Of a stretch of 15,172 bases of DNA, positions 1 to 6,826 are shown in pieces. The translations under genes and the position numbers were made by a program. The stretch is from CAWKDC01 sp044445605 (GTDB lineage: Bacteria > Pseudomonadota > Gammaproteobacteria > JABCZS01). The stretch lies in assembly GCA_044445605.1 (NCBI GenBank), contig JBIOEA010000041.1, positions 1 to 15,172 on the forward strand, given 5' to 3'. Under the pieces are notes generated by a model. It did no database searches and was not told where the DNA came from. It saw only the letters and a program-made list of their open reading frames with translations. Positions within the stretch are counted from its first letter, which is position 1; the number at the start of each line of letters is the position of its first letter.

Positions 1-612
1 AGCGAGTGCGACACGACCGAGTGTTGCTTGAATGAATCCAGTGTTTCGAACATGAGGTGCAACGAGTGCACCGAGTCCTGCATCGTGGATGGTGATGGAG
101 CCTTCATTGATGACAGAGGAGCCAGCAGGTGCATCAGTGAAGTGATAATTGCCCTTCATGAAATCGCTGTTAGTGATATTAGCGGTTGTGGCGAGTAAGC
201 CGGCGACATCGACGGTAGCCGTTTTGCCAAACACGATCCCCGCTGGGTTGACGATAAACACTTGGCCATTGGATGAGATGCTACCGAGGATTTGAGAAGT
301 GTTACCGCCGGTGACGCGGTTTAATGTGACAGAGCTGGAAGAGGGATCAACGAATTTAACGCTTTCATTTGTACCGAGCGAAAAATCTTTCCAGTTGATG
401 ACAGCGCGGCCAGTGGTTTGTGTGATAACCGTGCTTGAGCCATTATTTTGAATACGGGCCGAACCTGCCGCAACACTGCCACCGGTTGGGCCCGCCAAGG
501 CAGGGGAGGCCGCCGTTAATAGGCATATAGACACCCCGCGGCTAATATTACCGAGATTAAGTTCGTGCTTTCTAGCCGAATCTAACCATGAATACTTCAC
601 AGACACCCTCAC
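1..612 (-). CDS. Two-partner-secretion exoprotein, filamentous haemagglutinin N-terminal domain (partial, 5' part of gene)
   Basis: The minus strand is open through all 204 codons from 612 to the left edge, so only the N-terminus is present. I chose GTG at 612 because GGGAG lies 8 nt upstream on that strand; GTG codons at 606 and 600 are in frame alternatives, and no ATG fits. Residues about 18-40 form a signal peptide ending in SPALA, with cleavage likely after residue 40. The mature part begins with the TPS (haemagglutination activity) domain: INWKDFSLG at 72-80, the Gln-Ile-Leu-Gly segment at 107-110, and VFIVNPAGIVFGK at 118-130, matching the family's usual NPNGI motif. Such proteins are exported by Sec and cross the outer membrane through a TpsB (FhaC-like) pore, acting as large adhesins, haemolysins or contact-dependent toxins. 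The TpsB partner and the C-terminus, which decide the function, lie outside the window. Confidence 0.9.
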   Translation of the reverse strand, partial: MRVSVKYSWLDSARKHELNLGNISRGVSICLLTAASPALAGPTGGSVAAGSARIQNNGSSTVITQTTGRAVINWKDFSLGTNESVKFVDPSSSSVTLNRVTGGNTSQILGSISSNGQVFIVNPAGIVFGKTATVDVAGLLATTANITNSDFMKGNYHFTDAPAGSSVINEGSITIHDAGLGALVAPHVRNTGFIQATLGRVALA

Positions 613-660
613 TTTGGCAGCTCCCTACTACTCTATATCTGCCATGACAGCCATATATAA

Positions 661-688
661 AGTATAGTAGGAAAGCGGAGCTTATCAA
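661..688 (-). promoter_or_regulatory. Promoter of the TPS exoprotein gene
   Basis: On the minus strand, TTGATA (688-683) and TATACT (666-661) are separated by 16 bp, each one base from the sigma70 consensus. This would start transcription near 654 and give a leader of about 40 nt before the GTG at 612. The imperfect dyad CTGCCATGACAG (639-650) lies just downstream of that start point and could be an operator; this is inference. Confidence 0.55.
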
Positions 689-710
689 GCTAATAAACTA
701 AAGTTATAGT
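682..710 (+). promoter_or_regulatory. Promoter of the small ORF - RND efflux operon
   Basis: TTATCA (682-687) and TATAGT (705-710) are spaced by 17 bp, matching sigma70 at 4/6 and 5/6. The predicted start near 717 lies downstream of the GTG at 709, which argues against using 709 as a translation start. The -35 box overlaps the -35 box of the opposite-strand promoter at 683-688. Confidence 0.45.
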
Positions 711-747
711 GTTTAAAATCAGAGGGATAGGAGGTGGAGGAAGGTGT

Positions 748-1224
748 GTGTTGTGTCTCCTAAAGTTTCAGTTAAACAACCCGATAAGAGGGGGTATGAA
801 ACAAGCAACAGAGATAGTCATTAATTCAACCCTGTTGACTGAAGAAGTAAGCGCGATATTCTATGAATTCGTGTTGGGGATAGGGTTGGAGGTCGTGGAA
901 TGCGGGTGCATAGAATCGCTCTCGCAGAGCCGTTTACGACATATTACAGACCCGGTCACGATGCTCGATGGCCGGTTGTTTGAGCTCAATCACGTCCGTG
1001 TGAATCCTGAAGCGGATAACACATTAATACTGGCGCGCTTAGCCAAAGCATTAGAGCAATCGGGGGTAAAGATACTGAATCCTCCGCATCAGCACGATTT
1101 AAAAGTCTGTTACAAACCACTGGGCGAGCTAAGCGATGTGGTACGGTTTTACGTCAACGCCCAAGGTCGATTGACATTTCTCTCTTCATCAGTGAAACTG
1201 CATGTAGTGTCATGCAAGATGTGA
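748..1224 (+). CDS. Hypothetical protein, first gene of the RND efflux operon
   Basis: I do not recognise this protein. The reading frame is open from 709, but the start is uncertain. GTG at 748 has GGAGG at 736-740, a 7-nt spacing and the best ribosome binding site here, giving 158 residues. ATG at 796 has a purine run (GAGGGGG) almost touching it and would give 142 residues. From ATG 796 the protein looks soluble, with no signal peptide or clear membrane segment. It has an alternating hydrophobic/charged core, a cysteine pair in ECGC near the N-terminal third, and a beta-rich looking C-terminus ending in SCKM. It ends 7 bp before the RND adaptor gene and is probably co-transcribed with it, so a role linked to the pump is possible but unproven. 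It has no resemblance that I can see to TetR, MarR or LysR regulators. Confidence 0.6.
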   Translation: MLCLLKFQLNNPIRGGMKQATEIVINSTLLTEEVSAIFYEFVLGIGLEVVECGCIESLSQSRLRHITDPVTMLDGRLFELNHVRVNPEADNTLILARLAKALEQSGVKILNPPHQHDLKVCYKPLGELSDVVRFYVNAQGRLTFLSSSVKLHVVSCKM

Positions 1225-1231
1225 GTAAACA

Positions 1232-2299
1232 ATGAAAAAGTGGATTTTACCTCTGGTTGCCCTAATGCTTTTCGGGTGCAGCTCTTCAGATAATGACGTG
1301 CCGCGTCGTGCGATTCAATACATTGAAGTCGCTGAACAAGGCAAAGGTCAGTTGCGTCGGATTTCTGGCGTGGTCGAAGCCGGGAATGAGGCTGAACTTT
1401 CTTTCCAAGTTGCTGGCAATGTTGCTTCGGTTGCTGTTGCTTCGGGTGATGCCGTGGCCATCGGGCAAACCTTAGCGACCCTCGATGATAAACCTTATCA
1501 CTTGAATGTGGATGCTGCTAAGGCCGAGCTCACTAAAGCGCAAGCTATTCAAGCTGAAAAGAAAAGTGATTACGACGCTAAGTCTACGTTATTCGAGAAA
1601 AAGTTTGTTTCTAAAACCGTGCTGGATAATGCGCGCGCTGAATACGAAGCAGCTCAACAAAACATTGAAAGTGCAAAAGCAAAATACGCGCTAGCATTGC
1701 GTGATCTCGATAATACTGTTTTAAAAGCGCCTTTCGCAGGGGATATTGCTTCACGCAACGTCGATGCGGGGATGAATGTCGCCGTAGGGCAGCCTGTGTT
1801 CAAATTATTGGGTAAGGAAGGATTTGAAGTATCCGTGTCCTTGCCTGAAACATTGCGCAAAGATGTGAAGTTAGGGTCGTTAGTGGACATTGCTTTCCCC
1901 AGTTTACATGGCCCTCGTCGCAAAGGTGAAGTCACGGAAATTGCCGTGGCCACAGACACGGGCAATGCGTTCACAACAAAAATATCGGTAAACGAAACGG
2001 TGGGCTTATACCCCGGATTAACGGCTGAAGTGTGGTTTGAACTGCATACAGAGAAAAAGGGTGAAACCTATTTGATTCCTGCATCTGCATTGATCACTTC
2101 TAATGAACCTGGTTTTGGTTATGTTTTCGTTTACGATCCCAAAACAGAAACGGTGAAAAAAACACGGATCAGCGTGAAAGACATTCGGGAAAACAGTGTT
2201 GAAGTCACGGCAGGGTTGCATCTTGGCGACAAAGTGGCGACAGCTGGCGTACACTTTTTGACAGATGGACAAGCCGTTACTTTATATAGAGAGCCCTAA
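1232..2299 (+). CDS. RND efflux periplasmic adaptor lipoprotein (membrane fusion protein)
   Basis: This is the adaptor that bridges an inner-membrane RND pump to an outer-membrane TolC-type channel. Residues 1-16 form a lipoprotein signal with lipobox LFGC, so Cys16 should be lipidated. A first biotinyl-lipoyl half follows at about 45-88 (ELSFQVAGNVASVAV, then SGDAVAIGQTLATLDD), then an alpha-helical hairpin rich in Ala, Lys and Glu at about 90-160. The second lipoyl half is at about 160-195 (VLKAPFAGDIASRNVDAGM), followed by beta-barrel and membrane-proximal domains. The length of 355 residues is normal for the AcrA/MexA-like family. The ribosome binding site is a weak GTGAG about 7 nt before the ATG. 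The permease starts 5 bp after the stop, a usual arrangement. No outer-membrane channel gene is in the window, so a TolC encoded elsewhere is probably used. The substrate cannot be told from the sequence. Confidence 0.93.
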   Translation: MKKWILPLVALMLFGCSSSDNDVPRRAIQYIEVAEQGKGQLRRISGVVEAGNEAELSFQVAGNVASVAVASGDAVAIGQTLATLDDKPYHLNVDAAKAELTKAQAIQAEKKSDYDAKSTLFEKKFVSKTVLDNARAEYEAAQQNIESAKAKYALALRDLDNTVLKAPFAGDIASRNVDAGMNVAVGQPVFKLLGKEGFEVSVSLPETLRKDVKLGSLVDIAFPSLHGPRRKGEVTEIAVATDTGNAFTTKISVNETVGLYPGLTAEVWFELHTEKKGETYLIPASALITSNEPGFGYVFVYDPKTETVKKTRISVKDIRENSVEVTAGLHLGDKVATAGVHFLTDGQAVTLYREP

Positions 2300-2304
2300 A
2301 CGCT

Positions 2305-5300
2305 ATGTTTTCACTCACTCGTTTTGCGTTGAAAAACACCGCACTGTTTTCAGTGCTGTTGGTCATGATGGTGGTATTGGGGACATGGACCTACATGCAT
2401 TTCCCCAGTCAAGAAGATCCCTCGTTCACGATTCGCGAAGCGGTGGTAACGACATTTTATCCAGGGATGTCTGCTGAAGGGATTGAAGATCTGGTGACGC
2501 GGCCTCTTGAAGAAAAAATCCGCGAAATCCCCGAAGTGGAATTTATCCGATCTTCATCGAAAACAGATATGTCGGTGATTCACGTCACGGTGGCCGATCG
2601 TTATTTTGAGTTGCAGCCCATCTGGGATGAATTGCGCAATAAAGTCGACAGTGCGGCGACGTCGTTGCCATCGGGGGTGAAAGGCCCGTTTGTGAATGAT
2701 GATTACGGTGATGTCACGATTGCGACATTAGCCTTGACCAGTGATGGTTTTACGCCGGCGCAAATGTATGACACCGCGATGGACATTCGTCGTGGCATTT
2801 ACAATTTAAAAGGGATCAAGAAAGTCACGTTTTATGGTGTTCAGGACGAAACGATTTATTTGAATTTTTCAAATGCGAAGTTGGCTGAGTTTGGCATTGC
2901 GCCGCAAGCATTGATTCAAAGCTTACGGGCGGCGAACACATTATTGCCGGGCGGCAAGATGGAAGTGATGGATCGGACGTTGGTTATTGAGCCTTCCGGG
3001 CATTTTTCATCGTTAGAAGAAGTGGCTGAGTTACAGCTTATCAGTCCTAAAACAGGCAAGGCCATTTACTTACGTGATTTGGTGGATGTCTCCCGCGAAT
3101 ACGTGGATCCGCCTAAAACCTATGCGTTCTGGCAAGGCAAACCTGCGATCATGATTGCGGTCTCAATGAGTGAGGGGATGGATATTCTCGAATTGAGTGA
3201 TCGGTTAACGACCTTCATGAAGTCAGCGGAATCGCAATTGCCGGTCGGATACAGTTTGCATTTTGCGACTTTCCAGGGTGACTGGGTGAGCCAGAGTATG
3301 GCGAGCTTCACGGGGAACCTCTATCAAACATTAGCGATTGTATTAGCCGTGGTGATTTTGTTTTTAGGGATGCGCACAGGTCTGATCGTGGGGTTAAACG
3401 TTCCACTGACTTTATTACTGACATTGATTGTGATGTATGCCCTGCATATTCCCTTGCATCGCGTATCGATTGCCGCGTTGATTATTTCGTTGGGCTTATT
3501 GGTTGACAATGGCATTGTGGTGGCGGAAGACATCAAGAGCCGATTGCAACGGGGCGAACCGCGCGATAAAGCATGTTTGCATGCTGGCGACAGTTTGGTG
3601 ATTCCATTGTTGACTTCGTCCTTGACAACGATTTTGGCATTTTTACCATTGATGTTGGCGGAGCACCGCGCGGGCGAATACACTTATGCGATTTCGCAAG
3701 TGGTCAGTATCACGTTATTGGGATCGTGGTTTTTGGCTGTAACGGTCGTGCCGTTAGCGTGCTTTAAATTCATGCAAGTGGAAGAAACGGGTTTTGAGGA
3801 ACAAGATGTTCGTCAAGCGTCACGTTTTTATGGTGGATATCGTGGTGCATTGGAATGGGTCTTGCATCATCCAAAGCCATTTTTAATGGGAATGGGGTTA
3901 TTGTTAGTGTTATCGATTTTCATGATGAAATTCGTGCCGAAGCAATTTTTCCCACCGTCTGATCGTGCGCAATACACGGTTTACCTGGATGTTGCACGTG
4001 GTGCAAGCATCAAGCAAACGGAAAAATCGGTCGAGAAATTAACATCATGGTTGCTGAATAAAGCAGAAAATCCTGCTGTGACGAACACCGTTGCATACGT
4101 GGGCGAGGGCGGTCCTCGTTTCTTCTTATCGTTATCACCCTTTGATCCCGATGCGCACCGTGCTTTTGTGTTAGTGGACGTGAAAAAACTTGATGATGTG
4201 AATGCGATGATTAAGAAAACGCAACGGTATGTTCTGGAGAATTTACCGGATGCGAATGCGGACGTGAAGAAATTATTTTTGGGGCCATCGGAAACGGGAA
4301 TGGTCCAGTTACGCATCAGCGGGCCGGATCCCGAAAAGTTGTATGAATTAGCGGGTCAGGCGAAAGGGTTTTTCCAAGCGATACCGGGGACGGTGTCGAT
4401 TGATGATGATTGGGGCAATAAAACGGCCACGGTGTATGTAGATATTGATGAGGCTCAAGCGGGACGCAATTCGATAACCGCCATGGATGTTGCACTCTCG
4501 CTGAATGCATTTTATTCGGGTTATGCGATCACGGATTTTTACGAAGGGGATAAAGTGATTCCGATCGTGCTGCGTGCAGAGGGGACGGAGCGCGGGTTAA
4601 TGGACAATTTACGTACGGTCAACGTGTATTCACAAATCACGGGCAAGAGCGTGCCGCTGTTACAGATTGCGCAATTTGTTCCCTCTTGGAAGTTCGGGCA
4701 TTTAAAGCGGCGTAACTTTGAGCATACGATCACGGTGAGTGCGCGCAATCCTGGGTTGTACGCGGTTGAATTGATGAACGAAGTATTGCCGATGATCGAA
4801 AAAGCATCATTGCCACCGGGGTATCATGTTGAGTGGGGTGGGGAAGTAGAGGATTCTGTTAAAGCGCAAAAGGCGTTGTTTGTGTACCTGCCATTGTGCT
4901 TGGTGTTAGGGTTTGTATTATTGGTCTGGCAGTTTAATTCGGTGCGTCGAGCAGGGATTGTATTTTTGACATTGCCATTATTGATGATGGGTGGTGTGTT
5001 TGGATTAGTGCTGATGCATGCGACATTTGGGTTTGTGGCCATGCTAGGCTTTATGTCATTGGGCGGTATCTTGGTGAACAATGCGATCGTATTGATTGAC
5101 CAAGCGGATGAAGAGTTGCGAGCAGGTGAGGATGTGCGGCAGGCGGTGATCAATGCGTGCATGAGACGGTTCCGTCCGATTTTAATGACAACCTTGACGA
5201 CTGTATTGGGATTGGTGCCGCTGATTTTGTTTGGTGGCGATATGTGGTACGGCATGGCGTGCGTGATTGCATTTGGATTGACGGTGGCGACGGTGTTGAC

Positions 5301-5346
5301 GCTGGGCGTGGTTCCTGTGTTGTATATATGGTTTATGCAACCTTAG
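2305..5346 (+). CDS. RND efflux permease (HAE1/AcrB-like superfamily)
   Basis: This is the proton-driven inner-membrane pump of a tripartite efflux system. Its 1013 residues show the RND duplicated plan. TM1 is at about 10-28, followed by a large periplasmic porter loop that starts with PSQEDPSFTIREA and contains YPGMSAEGIEDLVTRPLEE. A block of TM2-6 lies at about 335-495, then a linker and TM7 at about 528-545, a second porter loop, and TM8-12 from about 855 to the end. The TM4 motif LGLLVDNGIVVAED holds Asp401, but the neighbouring Asp of AcrB (D408) is Asn402. In TM10, VNNAIVLID has Asn925 where AcrB has the proton-relay Lys940. Such variants occur in a subgroup of RND pumps with the QEDP N-terminus, so it need not be inactive. 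It is coupled to the adaptor gene and followed directly by a terminator. The substrate is unknown. Confidence 0.95.
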   Translation: MFSLTRFALKNTALFSVLLVMMVVLGTWTYMHFPSQEDPSFTIREAVVTTFYPGMSAEGIEDLVTRPLEEKIREIPEVEFIRSSSKTDMSVIHVTVADRYFELQPIWDELRNKVDSAATSLPSGVKGPFVNDDYGDVTIATLALTSDGFTPAQMYDTAMDIRRGIYNLKGIKKVTFYGVQDETIYLNFSNAKLAEFGIAPQALIQSLRAANTLLPGGKMEVMDRTLVIEPSGHFSSLEEVAELQLISPKTGKAIYLRDLVDVSREYVDPPKTYAFWQGKPAIMIAVSMSEGMDILELSDRLTTFMKSAESQLPVGYSLHFATFQGDWVSQSMASFTGNLYQTLAIVLAVVILFLGMRTGLIVGLNVPLTLLLTLIVMYALHIPLHRVSIAALIISLGLLVDNGIVVAEDIKSRLQRGEPRDKACLHAGDSLVIPLLTSSLTTILAFLPLMLAEHRAGEYTYAISQVVSITLLGSWFLAVTVVPLACFKFMQVEETGFEEQDVRQASRFYGGYRGALEWVLHHPKPFLMGMGLLLVLSIFMMKFVPKQFFPPSDRAQYTVYLDVARGASIKQTEKSVEKLTSWLLNKAENPAVTNTVAYVGEGGPRFFLSLSPFDPDAHRAFVLVDVKKLDDVNAMIKKTQRYVLENLPDANADVKKLFLGPSETGMVQLRISGPDPEKLYELAGQAKGFFQAIPGTVSIDDDWGNKTATVYVDIDEAQAGRNSITAMDVALSLNAFYSGYAITDFYEGDKVIPIVLRAEGTERGLMDNLRTVNVYSQITGKSVPLLQIAQFVPSWKFGHLKRRNFEHTITVSARNPGLYAVELMNEVLPMIEKASLPPGYHVEWGGEVEDSVKAQKALFVYLPLCLVLGFVLLVWQFNSVRRAGIVFLTLPLLMMGGVFGLVLMHATFGFVAMLGFMSLGGILVNNAIVLIDQADEELRAGEDVRQAVINACMRRFRPILMTTLTTVLGLVPLILFGGDMWYGMACVIAFGLTVATVLTLGVVPVLYIWFMQP

Positions 5347-5347
5347 G

Positions 5348-5380
5348 AAAACCCCCGCCTCGGAATACTCGGGGGTTTTT
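5348..5380 (+). terminator. Rho-independent terminator, probably bidirectional
   Basis: A perfect 10-bp stem (AAAACCCCCG at 5348-5357 with CGGGGGTTTT at 5370-5379) encloses a 12-nt loop and runs into a T tract on the plus strand. It starts one base after the RND permease stop. The A run on the left side gives a T tract on the minus strand, so it can also end the convergent DUF2147 gene. Confidence 0.92.
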
Positions 5381-5381
5381 C

Positions 5382-5407
5382 TTGTAGGGGCGAAATATCT
5401 TTCGCCC
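5382..5407. repeat. Small palindromic repeat (GGGCGAAA / TTTCGCCC)
   Basis: GGGCGAAA (5388-5395) and TTTCGCCC (5400-5407) form a perfect 8-bp stem with a 4-nt loop, lying between the terminator and the 3' end of the DUF2147 gene. The segment TTGTAGGGGCGAAATATC (5382-5399) recurs with 16 of 18 matches at 7991-8008, over the stop codon of the RlmI-like gene. This suggests a small dispersed intergenic repeat. Confidence 0.5.
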
Positions 5408-5422
5408 TCTTAGATAACGGCT

Positions 5423-5983
5423 TTACTGCGCTTTCATGGTCGCAGCATTCTTCGATGATGTTGTTGATTTCGTTTTTGCAGGTGTTGCTTTGACAGGTTC
5501 TTCCGAGCGTGTCCAGGTACGGTTGCTACCGAACAATGAGATACCCATATAGCCACGGAACACTAAGGTATTACCATCTTCAGACAATGTCATGTTGGCG
5601 CTATACAGATTACCTGTGAGTGGGTCTAACACATGGCCATTGATGAATTTATTGGCCTGATTTGTATCTGGCACAAAGCCCCATAAAAATTGCAGGCCTT
5701 TTATTTTTTTATCTGTAAAGGGAGCTGGGCAGTTGACGCAATTGACAGGTGCGTTGGGGTCTTCTTTCATCAGTGAGTCACCGATGCTGCCGTTGTAAAC
5801 CAGGTTGCCTTGCTCATCTTTATCTTGATAGATATGAACGATGCTTTCCTTGGTTTTCCCATCATCATTTTTATAGGTGATCCAATCGCCTACGGGCGTC
5901 GTTGGCGCAGGGGCGGCAGCAGGCGCAGCGGCAAAGAGGGGAAGGGTAACAAATAGGACGGAGGCGGCAATCAGTTTTTTCAT
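5423..5983 (-). CDS. DUF2147 family exported protein
   Basis: A 186-residue secreted protein of the DUF2147 (COG4731) family, whose biochemical role is not established. Residues 1-19 form a Sec signal peptide (MKKLIAASVLFVTLPLFAA), followed by an Ala/Pro-rich linker. The conserved domain spans about 30-160: GDWITY near its start, a CVNC pair after NAPVN, KIKGLQFLWGF, then the family-typical HVLDPLTGNLYSANMTL, FRGYMGISLFGSNRTWTR. The C-terminus is a low-complexity Lys/Ser/Thr/Ala tail of about 25 residues. The CxxC pair may form a disulphide in the periplasm. The gene is monocistronic and convergent with the RND permease, sharing its terminator. A possible -10 box TATACT is at 6018-6013 on the minus strand, without a convincing -35. 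Confidence 0.92.
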   Translation of the reverse strand: MKKLIAASVLFVTLPLFAAAPAAAPAPTTPVGDWITYKNDDGKTKESIVHIYQDKDEQGNLVYNGSIGDSLMKEDPNAPVNCVNCPAPFTDKKIKGLQFLWGFVPDTNQANKFINGHVLDPLTGNLYSANMTLSEDGNTLVFRGYMGISLFGSNRTWTRSEEPVKATPAKTKSTTSSKNAATMKAQ

Positions 5984-6012
5984 GGTGAATTCTCTATCAA
6001 TGGGTTAAATAG

Positions 6013-6018
6013 AGTATA
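6013..6018 (-). promoter_or_regulatory. Possible -10 box of the DUF2147 gene
   Basis: TATACT on the minus strand, about 30 nt upstream of the ATG, is one base from consensus. No good -35 box is at 16-18 bp. CTCTAT (5992-5997) and ATAGAG (6009-6014) form an inverted repeat around the expected transcript start and could be an operator or chance. Confidence 0.3.
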
Positions 6019-6080
6019 GCCTGGGTTAGTTAAAATGCACCTGACTTTCGCTATCCCTAAAATCAATGGGTTACGAATGG

Positions 6081-6103
6081 CATGTTATGTTGTAACATGT
6101 TAT
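6081..6103. promoter_or_regulatory. Probable autoregulatory operator of the toxin-antitoxin operon
   Basis: CATGTTA (6081-6087) and TAACATG (6093-6099) form a perfect 7-bp inverted repeat with a 5-nt spacer. CATGTTAT also recurs directly at 6096-6103. It lies 35-57 bp before the antitoxin start, where ribbon-helix-helix antitoxins usually bind. A weak promoter (TTGTAA 6091-6096, 16 bp, TATCCT 6113-6118) would be covered by it. The operator role is inferred from position and symmetry. Confidence 0.5.
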
Positions 6104-6137
6104 ATTATGGTGTATCCTTAGACGAAGGAGGTGTGCG

Positions 6138-6374
6138 ATGAATCTGAATATTTATCTTGAAGATGCTTTGGCCAAACAAGTGGCCATGCAAGCTAAGCTC
6201 CTTGGGGAGACACGGAATGCCATTATTCGTTTGGCTATCCGTGAGTTTTTGGCGCACCATCAGGCGACCCAATGGCCCCATGCTGTACAAACGTTTTTGG
6301 GTATGCCATCTTTTCCTTCCTTTGAAGATTACCGATCAGAATTAAAATCACCCAAAGAGGACCCTTTTGAATGA
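6138..6374 (+). CDS. Ribbon-helix-helix (CopG-like) antitoxin of a VapBC-type pair
   Basis: A 78-residue protein with a beta strand (MNLNIYLEDAL) followed by two helices (AKQVAMQAKLLGETRNAIIRLAIREFLAHH), the plan of ribbon-helix-helix DNA-binding antitoxins. The remaining C-terminal segment, acidic and rich in Pro and Ser (FPSFEDYRSELK...EDPFE), would be the part that wraps and blocks the toxin. A perfect Shine-Dalgarno AAGGAGGT (6125-6132) lies 5 nt before the ATG, consistent with the antitoxin being made in excess. Its last codons overlap the toxin start by 4 nt (ATGA). It probably represses its own operon by binding the dyad at 6081-6099. I cannot assign a named subfamily. Confidence 0.85.
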   Translation: MNLNIYLEDALAKQVAMQAKLLGETRNAIIRLAIREFLAHHQATQWPHAVQTFLGMPSFPSFEDYRSELKSPKEDPFE

Positions 6375-6769
6375 AGTACTTACTGGATACTTGTGTTGTC
6401 AGTGATTATATTAAAGGCCAGGCAAATACTCGGGCAAAGCTTTTGTCTTGTATGCCAAGCGAAACAGCTATATCGACTGTCACTTTGTTTGAAATTCACT
6501 ATGGCTTGGAACGTAATCCCGCAATAGCACTAAAAATTAAACCCATTTTGCAGTCTTTGATTGAAGTAATGACAGTATTGCCCTTTACTGAAAAAACGGC
6601 CCTTCATGCGGGGAGTTTACGTGCCTATTTACAGCAACAAGGAACACCTATAGGTAGCTATGATATTTTAATTGCAGCAACGGCTACAACCGAAAATTTG
6701 ATTCTAGTAACCTCTAATTTAGGGGAATTCTCGAGAGTGCCAACCATCCAGCTAGAAAATTGGCGATAG
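6371..6769 (+). CDS. vapC: VapC-type PIN-domain toxin ribonuclease
   Basis: A 132-residue PIN-domain protein of normal VapC length. Acidic active-site residues are visible in order: Asp6 in YLLDTCVVSDYIKG, Glu41 in TLFEIHYGLER, and Asp98 in PIGSYDILIAA. The last conserved block, TSNLGEFSRV at 114-123, carries Asn116 where many members have Asp or Asn. The C-terminal LENW is typical of VapC. VapC toxins are Mg-dependent endoribonucleases that cut tRNA or the sarcin-ricin loop of 23S rRNA; which target applies here cannot be read from the sequence. Translation is coupled to the antitoxin by a 4-nt overlap. All catalytic positions are intact, so the module looks functional. No terminator follows. 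Confidence 0.92.
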   Translation: MKYLLDTCVVSDYIKGQANTRAKLLSCMPSETAISTVTLFEIHYGLERNPAIALKIKPILQSLIEVMTVLPFTEKTALHAGSLRAYLQQQGTPIGSYDILIAATATTENLILVTSNLGEFSRVPTIQLENWR

Positions 6770-6826
6770 CAATTGCCTCTTAATTTCTGTACACTTCGTA
6801 AGAGATAATATGTTATTGAGGTTCCG

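Noticed and set aside
709..747. GTG at 709 as the start of the small efflux-operon gene
   Set aside because: It lies inside the predicted -10 box (705-710) and has no SD; GTG 748 and ATG 796 are better placed.
3324..3683. 119-codon minus-strand frame inside the RND permease gene
   Set aside because: Shadow frame antisense to conserved TM2-TM6 coding sequence; composition (Asn, Thr, Ile rich) is that of antisense to membrane helices.
4824..5255. 143-codon minus-strand frame inside the RND permease gene
   Set aside because: Antisense shadow of the TM8-TM12 region with no SD and no recognisable domain.
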